Shown: positions 7,199 to 12,256 of the stretch, piece by piece
How the letters are laid out: each line of letters starts with the position of its first letter
How positions within the stretch are numbered: the stretch's first letter is position 1
DNA from: Gammaproteobacteria bacterium
GTDB taxonomy: Bacteria; Pseudomonadota; Gammaproteobacteria; Steroidobacterales; Steroidobacteraceae
NCBI GenBank assembly: GCA_030038645.1
Contig: JASHSR010000414.1
Coordinates: 1 to 12,256 of the forward strand
Length of the DNA stretch: 12,256 nt
Reading direction: 5' to 3'
Notes under the pieces: model-generated
Database searches by the model: none
Seen by the model: the letters and a program-made list of their open reading frames with translations, nothing else
What the model was told of the DNA's origin: nothing
Made by a program: the position numbers and the translations under genes

Positions 7199-7849
7199 TC
7201 AGTGGCCGCCCTGGACGAGCAGGCCGGCGTCGCTCAATGCGCCGGCGAGCTCCTCCTCGATGCGCGCAGCTTCCGGACGCGCGATGCGCTGCAAGTGCAG
7301 CGTGGGCCCCGTGAGCACCTCGAGGCCGCGCTTGAGCACGCTGCCCGCGGCGCGAATCCCCGCCTTGTGCTGATCGAAGCGCTGCGCGGGCGTGTAATCG
7401 CTCATGCCGACGTAAACGCCGTACGGGCCGTCGCTGCGGTCGCGGTAGTCGAGCAGCACGAGATAAATGTTGGATCGGCCCTTGGCTCGCGCACGAAAGC
7501 GGGACGCGATCTCGTACGCAGTCGGGAGCCAGTCGATGTGCGTCATCGGCAGCCAGTCGGGGATCGAGCTCGACGCGCGCTTCCACAGGCGTTCGAGAGC
7601 CGCATCGATGTCGATGCCGAGCGTGGCGCGCATGCAGAGCTCGTGAATGCAATGGGCGCCCGCGAGCCCGTCCCCGGCCGCGAGGGCCGCATCGAGGCGC
7701 CCGCGGAGCTCGAGGTCTCGCAGGGCGCGGAGCGGCCGGGCGGCGGGCGCGGCACGTCTCCAGTCGGATCGGTCGGATCGCGATTTGGCGCTCGGCGGGC
7801 TCAATATACCCCTCGCCGGAGCAGGCGAACGGGCGTTAGCGATCCGCAT
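7199..7849 (-). CDS. GIY-YIG nuclease domain protein
   Basis: A protein of up to 216 residues whose C-terminal half fits the GIY-YIG endonuclease fold: N127-I-Y129 for the GIY element, V145-Y-V-G148 for YIG, R157 and H161 in AQRFDQHKAG, and a Glu at 198-200 in ARIEEELAGAL as metal ligand. The first 120 residues are less clear but helical-looking, with LCMRATLGIDIDAALERLWKR and MTHIDWLPTAYEIASRF. Target and biological role are unknown. It lies third in a - strand series after mntA and hepT. ATG 7849 overlaps the hepT end by 14 nt but has no ribosome site. An in-frame TTG at 7804 with GAGGGG (7814-7809) before it would give 201 residues and may be the true start. Candidate roles are DNA repair or modification, mobile DNA, or a defence partner of the toxin-antitoxin pair. 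Confidence 0.75.
   Translation of the reverse strand: MRIANARSPAPARGILSPPSAKSRSDRSDWRRAAPAARPLRALRDLELRGRLDAALAAGDGLAGAHCIHELCMRATLGIDIDAALERLWKRASSSIPDWLPMTHIDWLPTAYEIASRFRARAKGRSNIYLVLLDYRDRSDGPYGVYVGMSDYTPAQRFDQHKAGIRAAGSVLKRGLEVLTGPTLHLQRIARPEAARIEEELAGALSDAGLLVQGGH
7763..7780. repeat. 9-bp perfect tandem repeat at the 5' end of the GIY-YIG gene
   Basis: GTCGGATCG occurs twice head-to-tail (7763-7771, 7772-7780). On the - strand it would encode Arg-Ser-Asp twice, near residues 24-29 of the nuclease. An 11-mer from it, GATCGGTCGGA (7767-7777), is the exact complement of TCCGACCGATC at 7132-7142 in the tandem-repeat region past the other end of the gene. Confidence 0.55.
7809..7814 (-). 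promoter_or_regulatory. Possible ribosome binding site for an alternative GIY-YIG start
   Basis: On the - strand GAGGGG stands 4 nt before TTG (7804-7802), which is in frame with the nuclease. The upstream ATG at 7849 lacks any such site, so TTG may be the real start. Confidence 0.4.
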
Positions 7850-8258
7850 CGAAGAGCGGATGTACGACCTGCGCGAACAGGAGGAGGTCGTCCAGGTCCT
7901 TATGGATAACTGACTCGACGATGTCCAGGTCGAGGTCGCGATATTGATGAACCGCGACGTTACGGAAGCCGACCATCTTGTACAGTCGCTCGGCGAGCGA
8001 TGGCTCGATGAGCTTCTCGCGCAGAAGAATAGAGAACGATTCTCTGCTTTCGCTCGGAATGCCGAGGCGCCGTCTGCGGATCAGCATGTTCGCGAGATCG
8101 ATCGCCGTATCACATCCGCGGATGACGTTGAGCACGGCGGCATCCTGCCGCGTGTAGTCCGTACGAAAACCCGCACCGGCATCCGCGAGCAATTCGCGCG
8201 CCCTCGCGACGCAGCGTTGCACGGAAGTGACTTTTTGTGCGACGACCTCCTCGATCAT
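7836..8258 (-). CDS. hepT: HEPN-domain RNase toxin HepT (DUF86)
   Basis: A 140-residue helical protein with the HepT toxin signature R99-N-V-A-V-H104-Q-Y106 (R-x4-H-x-Y) inside FRNVAVHQYRDLD, the RNase active site of HEPN toxins. A preceding block, NVIRGCDTAIDLANMLI (44-60), is typical of DUF86 proteins. The start overlaps the mntA stop by 4 nt (ATGA, 8255-8258), the usual toxin-antitoxin coupling. In studied pairs MntA attaches AMP units to the Tyr of this motif and thereby blocks the RNase; Y106 is the matching residue here. The motif is complete, so the toxin looks active. Sampled lines within the gene show 55-63% GC, lower than the 68-73% of neighbouring metabolic genes, which hints at transfer. 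The end is overlapped by the GIY-YIG frame. Confidence 0.92.
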   Translation of the reverse strand: MIEEVVAQKVTSVQRCVARARELLADAGAGFRTDYTRQDAAVLNVIRGCDTAIDLANMLIRRRRLGIPSESRESFSILLREKLIEPSLAERLYKMVGFRNVAVHQYRDLDLDIVESVIHKDLDDLLLFAQVVHPLFDADR

Positions 8259-8674
8259 CGCTGGTAACCCACACCGGTGCGCCGGAAGTCCTCGAGGATG
8301 TCGCGGATTTCCTCCCGATGGTGCGCGTACCGGCTCATGGCCGACGCCTCCCAGGCGAGCACCGAGGCGGGCTGAGTCACGTAAATCGCGCGACCTTCCG
8401 CCAGTACCTCCGCGCGTAGGACATCGCCGACTGTACGGAGATCAACGAGATCCACTTCCCGCCCCACACGCTCCGAAATCTTGCCGGCGAGCCCCAGCAC
8501 GTCCGACAGCACAGTCCCGGGTGGCCGAAGCACCGCTAAGTCGATGTCACTGTCAGGCCACTCATCCTCTCGGCCAAAACTGCCGTAGACATAGATGGCC
8601 CAGACGTCCGGAAACGCGGCGACGAGTGCATCACGTGCCTCGGCAAGGATTCGGGCCCGGTCCAGTTTGTTCAT
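8255..8674 (-). CDS. mntA: MNT-type nucleotidyltransferase antitoxin MntA
   Basis: A 139-residue minimal nucleotidyltransferase. The catalytic motif G31-S-x10-D43-I-D45 is complete in YVYGSFGREDEWPDSDIDLA (28-47), and a further candidate metal-binding Asp lies in REVDLVDL (D75 or D78). Known of the family: with ATP it AMPylates the Tyr next to the HEPN active site of HepT and so neutralises it. It is first in the mntA-hepT pair, as usual, with a 4-nt overlap. No Shine-Dalgarno is evident before ATG 8674. A -10-like TAAGAT (- strand, 8686-8681) ends 6 nt before the ATG, so a leaderless transcript is possible (inference). It begins only 19 nt after the puuB stop on the same strand, so read-through from puuB is also possible. 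Confidence 0.92.
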   Translation of the reverse strand: MNKLDRARILAEARDALVAAFPDVWAIYVYGSFGREDEWPDSDIDLAVLRPPGTVLSDVLGLAGKISERVGREVDLVDLRTVGDVLRAEVLAEGRAIYVTQPASVLAWEASAMSRYAHHREEIRDILEDFRRTGVGYQR

Positions 8675-8693
8675 AGCCGTATCTTACGCCCCT

Positions 8694-9974
8694 CTATCCG
8701 AGCAAGTCCCTCAGCCGGTAGTACAGCATCGCGAGCACGAGGGCCGGCCGCCTGAGGAGCGGGCCGCCGGGAAAGTCCGCGTGCGGAATGCGCGCGAACA
8801 CATCGAATCGCTCCGCGTGGCCCGCGACGGCCTCGGCGAGCAGCTTGCCGGCGATCCCCGCGAGTGCGATGCCGTGGCCCGAGAAGCCCTGCAGGAAGTA
8901 GACGTTGGGCGCGAGGCGGCCGAAGTGCGGCGCGCGGTTCGCCGTGATGTCGAGATATCCGCCCCAGGCATGCTCGATCTCAACATCCCCGAGCTGCGGA
9001 AAAACGGCGAGCAGCCGGCGCCGCGTCGTCGCGGCGATGCGCGAGGGGTCGAATCCGGAGTACGTCACGCGGCCGCCGAAGAGCAGGCGATGATCGGCGG
9101 TGAGGCGGAAGTAGTCGAGCACCCAGTTCAGGTCGGAGACCGCGGCGTCGTTGGTGATGAGCCGATGTGCCCGCGCGGCGTCGAGGGGCGCCGTCGCGAC
9201 GACGCACGAGCCGACGGCCATGATCTTCGATCTGAGCGGCGGCGCCGTCGCGCCGAGCGATGCGTTGCCGCAGAGGGCGAGATGGCGGCAGAGCACCGTG
9301 CCGCTCGCGGTGCGCACGCGCACCTCGGCGTCGTCCGCGAAGTCGAGCGCGCGGGTGCGCTCGAAGATCCGCGCGCCGCGGGACTCCGCGGCGGCCGCAA
9401 GTCCGAGCGTGTAGTTGAGAGGATGCAGATGCCCGCCGCTCGGATCGTAGAGGCCTGCGATGTAGCGGCGCGTCGCGAGCACGGCGCGCACCTCGCCCCG
9501 GGATAGGTAGCGCGCGCCGGCGTAACCGTACTGCCGGTGAGTCTCGAGCAGCGCGCGCAGCTCCGCGTCGTGGCGCGGCGTGATGGCGACCTGCATCTGG
9601 CCGCTCACCCAGTCGCAGGCAATGCCATGGCGCGCAATCAGGGCGCGAATGAGCTCGAGCCCCTCGACCGAGATGTCCCACACCGCCCGCGCATCGTCGC
9701 GGCCGATGAGCCGCTCGAGCTCCGCCTGGCCGGCCGCGGTGCCCGCGAGCGCCTGGCCGCCGCTGCGCCCGGAGGCGCCCCAGCCGATCCGGTGCTCCTC
9801 GAGGAGAACGACGCGGTAGCCGCGCTCGGCGAGATGCAGCGCGGTCGAGCAGCCCGCGATGCCGCCGCCGACCACGCAGACATCGCAGGTCTCCGTGCCG
9901 CTCAGCGCGCCTCGGCGCGGCGAGGGCCGGGCGGTCGCCTGATAGTGCGAGCTTGCACGCCGGAGGAGGGTCAT
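8694..9974 (-). CDS. puuB: FAD-dependent gamma-glutamylputrescine oxidoreductase PuuB
   Basis: A 426-residue flavoprotein of the D-amino-acid-oxidase fold. The Rossmann start CDVCVVGGGIAGCSTALHLA (30-49) is followed by acidic E59/E60 for ribose binding and by GWGASGRSGGQ (64-74), a segment shared with PuuB. The N-terminal ASSHYQATA resembles the SSYYAASA of E. coli PuuB, which supports the ATG at 9974. The late GFSGHGIALAG (363-373) is the second FAD-contact motif. Predicted reaction: oxidation of gamma-glutamylputrescine at its free amine to the aldehyde, releasing ammonia and peroxide. The call rests on the family match plus divergent puuD and puuA; an isolated member could oxidise another amine. 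No ribosome site is visible; CATAAT on the - strand lies 6 nt before the ATG. Last visible motif block: FDVFARIPHADFPGG. Confidence 0.88.
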   Translation of the reverse strand: MTLLRRASSHYQATARPSPRRGALSGTETCDVCVVGGGIAGCSTALHLAERGYRVVLLEEHRIGWGASGRSGGQALAGTAAGQAELERLIGRDDARAVWDISVEGLELIRALIARHGIACDWVSGQMQVAITPRHDAELRALLETHRQYGYAGARYLSRGEVRAVLATRRYIAGLYDPSGGHLHPLNYTLGLAAAAESRGARIFERTRALDFADDAEVRVRTASGTVLCRHLALCGNASLGATAPPLRSKIMAVGSCVVATAPLDAARAHRLITNDAAVSDLNWVLDYFRLTADHRLLFGGRVTYSGFDPSRIAATTRRRLLAVFPQLGDVEIEHAWGGYLDITANRAPHFGRLAPNVYFLQGFSGHGIALAGIAGKLLAEAVAGHAERFDVFARIPHADFPGGPLLRRPALVLAMLYYRLRDLLG

Positions 9975-10020
9975 GGGGAGATTATGGCCGGCCGAGAGGC
10001 GCCGGGCGGATGGCGCAAGA

Positions 10021-10048
10021 TTGCAGTCCGCGCGGTCGAGCCCATAAA
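10021..10048 (+). promoter_or_regulatory. Possible sigma-70 promoter upstream of puuD
   Basis: TTGCAG (10021-10026), a 16-bp spacer and CATAAA (10043-10048) form a weak sigma-70-like promoter in the puuB-puuD divergent gap (9975-10144). Matches to consensus are 3 of 6 and 4 of 6. It would give a leader of about 90 nt before the puuD ATG. A second candidate is TAATAG at 10131-10136, much closer to the start. This is the only clear AT-richer patch in the 170-bp gap. Confidence 0.25.
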
Positions 10049-10067
10049 AGCAGCGTACGGATGCTAA

Positions 10068-10078
10068 GTTCGGCGAAC
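10068..10078. promoter_or_regulatory. Palindromic operator candidate between puuB and puuD
   Basis: GTTCGGCGAAC has 5-bp perfect arms around one central base. It would lie just downstream of a start site used by the promoter candidate at 10021-10048, a fitting place for a repressor. It is flanked more loosely by AAGTT (10066-10070) and AACTT (10087-10091). It does not resemble the AT-rich E. coli PuuR site as I recall it, so the binding protein is unknown. Confidence 0.25.
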
Positions 10079-10144
10079 GAGCAGGTAACTTGCCGCCGTT
10101 TGGATGGGCCGCGGCGCTCTGGCTGTGGTGTAATAGAACGCCTT

Positions 10145-10915
10145 ATGACCTCTCGTCACCCGGTGATCGGGTTGCCCGCCGACCGACGCATGATCGGCCG
10201 CCATCCCTTCCATGCCGTCGGCGAGAAGTACATTCGCGCCGTCATGCAGGCGGCCGGGGCCATCCCGTTTCTGATCCCCGCCCTCGGGGACGAGCTCGAC
10301 CTCGATGAAGTCCTCGCGCGCATCGACGGCCTTCTATTCACGGGCAGCCCCTCCAACGTCGAGCCGCACCGGTATCGGGGGCCGGCGAGCACGCCGGGCA
10401 CCCTGCACGACCCGCACCGCGACGCGACGACTCTGCCGCTCATTCCGAGAGCCGTGGCGTCCGGAGTCCCGGTGCTTGGCATCTGCCGCGGCTTTCAGGA
10501 GATGAACGTCGCGTTCGGCGGCACGCTGCACCAGAAGGTGCACGAGGTGGCCGGGCTCATGGATCACCGCGACGACGAGTCCCTTCCGCTCGAGGAGCAG
10601 TACGGCCCCGCGCACGACGTGATCCTCGAGCCCGGAGGCCTGCTGCGGCGGCTCGCGGGGACGGACCGCGTTCGCGTGAACTCGCTGCACTCGCAGGGCG
10701 TCGAGCATCTGGGGAGCGACCTCGTCGTGGAGGCACGCGCGCCCGATGGGCTCATCGAGGCGTTTCGCGTGAGCGGCGCGCCTCGGTTCGCGGTGGCCGT
10801 GCAATGGCACCCGGAGTGGAAAGTGATGGGCAATGCCTTCTCGCGAACGCTCTTCGCGGCGTTCGGGGAGGCGAGCCTCGAGCGAGCGCGAGAGCAGGTG
10901 AGCCATGCCGAGTGA
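10145..10915 (+). CDS. puuD: Gamma-glutamyl-gamma-aminobutyrate hydrolase PuuD
   Basis: A 256-residue class-I glutamine-amidotransferase-type hydrolase (peptidase C26). It cleaves gamma-glutamyl-GABA to glutamate and GABA in the cytoplasm, the last step of the glutamylated putrescine pathway. The nucleophile C114 lies in VLGICRGFQEMNV, and the partners H222 and E224 lie in VAVQWHPEW. C114 has the same number as the nucleophile of E. coli PuuD, which is about 254 residues. The oxyanion/substrate region LFTGSPSNVEP (64-74) and the NSLHSQGVE block (179-187) are also typical. The ATG at 10145 is chosen because HPVIGL directly follows, as in homologs; the frame extends upstream without such similarity. 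No Shine-Dalgarno is evident. The gene overlaps puuA by 11 nt. Confidence 0.93.
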   Translation: MTSRHPVIGLPADRRMIGRHPFHAVGEKYIRAVMQAAGAIPFLIPALGDELDLDEVLARIDGLLFTGSPSNVEPHRYRGPASTPGTLHDPHRDATTLPLIPRAVASGVPVLGICRGFQEMNVAFGGTLHQKVHEVAGLMDHRDDESLPLEEQYGPAHDVILEPGGLLRRLAGTDRVRVNSLHSQGVEHLGSDLVVEARAPDGLIEAFRVSGAPRFAVAVQWHPEWKVMGNAFSRTLFAAFGEASLERAREQVSHAE

Positions 10916-12245
10916 CATCCAGCAGTTCTTCCACGATCACAGCATCGATGAGGTCGAAGCGATCATTCCCGACATGGCGGGGATCGCGCGCGGCAAGATC
11001 ATGCCGGCCGAGAAGTTCGCGGAAGACGAGGGCATGCGCCTGCCGGAGAGCGTCTTCCTGCAGACCGTGACCGGCGACTATCCTCCGGAGACCGGCGAGG
11101 CGATGAGTCCCGCGGAGATCGACATCGTCCTGAAGGCCGATGCGAAGACGGTCCGCCGCGTGCCCTGGGCGGCGGAGCCGACCGCGCAGGTGATCCACGA
11201 CTGCTTTTACTCCGACGGACGGCGCGTCTCGATGGCGCCCCGCCACGTGCTGCGCAACGTGATCGAGCTGTACGCGCAGCGCGGCTGGGAGCCCGTGGTC
11301 GCACCGGAGCTCGAGTTCTACCTGGTCGAGCCCAACACGGACGCCGACTATCCCTTGAAGCCCCCGATCGGGCGCTCGGGCCGCGCCGAGCCCGGCCGCC
11401 AGTCGTACAGCATCGCGGCGGTCAACGAGTTCGATCCGCTGTTCGACGACATCTATCAGTTCTGCGAGGACGAGGACATCGAGATCGACACGCTGATCCA
11501 CGAGGACGGCCCGGCGCAGATGGAGATCAACCTCATCCACGGCCAGCCGCTCGACCTCGCCGACCAGGCGTTCCTCTTCAAGCGCACCGCGCGCGAGGCC
11601 GCGATGCGCCACAAGATGTACGCGACGTTCATGGCGAAGCCGCACGCGAAGGAGCCCGGCAGCGCCATGCACATCCATCAGAGCGTCATCGACCGCAAGA
11701 CGCGCCGGAACGTCTTCAGCAGCCCCGATGGAACGCCGACGCCGCTGTTCTTCGCCCACATCGCGGGCCTGCAGAAGTACCTGCCGGCGGCCATGGCGCT
11801 CTTCTGCCCGAACGTCAACTCGTACCGGCGCCTCACGCGCTACCAGACGGCTCCGATCAACATGCACTGGGGCTATGACAACCGCACGGCGGGGCTGCGC
11901 GTGCCGATGTCGAGCCCGGACGCGCGGCGCGTCGAGAACCGCGTCGCGGGCGCGGATGCGAACCCGTACATCGCCATCGCGGCCTCGCTCGCCTGCGGCT
12001 ACCTCGGCATGCTCGAGGGGCTGCAGCCGTCGGACCCGATCTCGGGCAGCGCGCACGAGCTGCCCTTCGGGCTGCCGCGCAGCCTCGATGAGGCCCTGCG
12101 CGAGCTGCGCGCGAGCGAGCCGCTCGTGAAGCTCCTCGGGGAGACGTTCGTCGCCGCCTTCACGATCGTCAAGGAGGCGGAGTACGAGGTCTTCCTGCAG
12201 GTGATCAGCTCCTGGGAGCGCGAGCACCTGCTGCTCAACGTCTGA
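10905..12245 (+). CDS. puuA: Gamma-glutamylputrescine synthetase PuuA (glutamine synthetase family)
   Basis: A 446-residue glutamine-synthetase-fold enzyme predicted to join glutamate to putrescine with ATP, the first step of the Puu pathway. Visible active-site blocks: PELEFYL (134-140, metal Glu), QMEINL with E207, SAMHIHQS (253-260, H256 as metal/ATP ligand), NSYRRL (305-310) and ENRVAGADANPY (344-355). The N-terminal DMAGIARGKIMP resembles PuuA. E. coli PuuA is slightly longer at about 472 residues. The Tyr loop that is adenylylated in GlnA-type enzymes is missing: ISGSAHELPFGLP stands there, so adenylylation control is unlikely (inference). Ribosome site AGGTG lies at 10896-10900, and the ATG at 10905 lies within the puuD end, an 11-nt overlap. 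The substrate is inferred from puuB and puuD; a related polyamine such as spermidine is possible. Confidence 0.92.
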   Translation: MPSDIQQFFHDHSIDEVEAIIPDMAGIARGKIMPAEKFAEDEGMRLPESVFLQTVTGDYPPETGEAMSPAEIDIVLKADAKTVRRVPWAAEPTAQVIHDCFYSDGRRVSMAPRHVLRNVIELYAQRGWEPVVAPELEFYLVEPNTDADYPLKPPIGRSGRAEPGRQSYSIAAVNEFDPLFDDIYQFCEDEDIEIDTLIHEDGPAQMEINLIHGQPLDLADQAFLFKRTAREAAMRHKMYATFMAKPHAKEPGSAMHIHQSVIDRKTRRNVFSSPDGTPTPLFFAHIAGLQKYLPAAMALFCPNVNSYRRLTRYQTAPINMHWGYDNRTAGLRVPMSSPDARRVENRVAGADANPYIAIAASLACGYLGMLEGLQPSDPISGSAHELPFGLPRSLDEALRELRASEPLVKLLGETFVAAFTIVKEAEYEVFLQVISSWEREHLLLNV

Positions 12246-12256
12246 GCGTCCGAGGC

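Larger units (their letters stand above)
9975..10144. other. Divergent puuB-puuD regulatory gap
   Basis: 170 bp between two divergent starts with no supported coding sequence. It must hold the promoters for puuB and probably for puuDA. It contains a -10-like CATAAT for puuB (- strand, 9986-9981), the candidate promoter at 10021-10048, the palindrome at 10068-10078 and TAATAG (10131-10136) near puuD. Confidence 0.6.

Noticed and set aside
7189..7201. Classical intrinsic terminator at the hyfI/nuclease convergence
   Set aside because: The palindrome is GC-rich but has no loop and no following T-run on either strand.
7059..7652. Second - strand open frame overlapping the GIY-YIG gene
   Set aside because: It is a different frame of the same strand with an Arg/His-rich product and no motif. 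The GIY-YIG frame carries all conserved residues.
8595..9506. + strand open frame opposite puuB (about 300 codons)
   Set aside because: Arg/Glu/Ala-rich shadow of the well-supported puuB gene; no ribosome site or domain.
10752..12227. Long - strand open frame opposite puuA (about 490 codons)
   Set aside because: Composition is that of an antisense shadow. PuuA on the + strand has all active-site blocks.

Overview
The window looks like chromosomal DNA from a GC-rich Pseudomonadota bacterium, perhaps a gammaproteobacterium. This is inferred from base composition (hand counts of about 68-73% GC in the metabolic genes), from dense operons with 4-nt ATGA overlaps, and from Proteobacteria-type protein families. 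No rRNA or tRNA marker is present, so the taxon is not firmly set. Region 1 (1-7096, + strand) is a tightly packed operon for a membrane-bound complex of the hydrogenase-4 / complex I superfamily, in the order hyfB (5' end cut by the window), hyfC, hyfE, hyfF, hyfG, hyfI. HyfB and HyfF are antiporter-like proton-channel subunits, HyfC is NuoH-like, HyfE is NuoK-like, HyfG is a NuoC-NuoD-like fusion and HyfI is the NuoB-like [4Fe-4S] subunit. HyfG has lost all four cysteines that hold the NiFe centre in true hydrogenases and stops where the maturation tail would begin, whereas HyfI keeps all four ligands of its cluster. The hyfD and hyfH genes of the E. coli operon are absent from this order. 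The complex is therefore probably not a hydrogenase but belongs with the Ehr (energy-converting hydrogenase-related) complexes, which have an intact ion-pumping arm and an unknown redox reaction. Region 2 (7097-8674) begins with a 102-bp convergent intergenic stretch holding 20-bp tandem repeats with palindromic cores. A - strand cassette follows: an MNT-type nucleotidyltransferase antitoxin (MntA), a HEPN RNase toxin (HepT) and a GIY-YIG nuclease-like protein. mntA and hepT overlap by 4 nt. Sampled lines of hepT are less GC-rich (55-63%), which fits a transferred accessory module. Region 3 (8694-12245) is a divergent polyamine-catabolism locus of the gamma-glutamylputrescine (Puu) pathway: puuB on the - strand, and puuD with puuA overlapping it on the + strand. 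PuuA attaches glutamate to putrescine, PuuB oxidises gamma-glutamylputrescine, and PuuD releases GABA from gamma-glutamyl-GABA. The aldehyde dehydrogenase (PuuC), transporter and regulator are not in the window. The 170-bp divergent gap carries a possible promoter and a palindromic operator candidate. No rRNA, tRNA, CRISPR array or insertion sequence was seen, and no gene-free stretch exceeds 170 bp.
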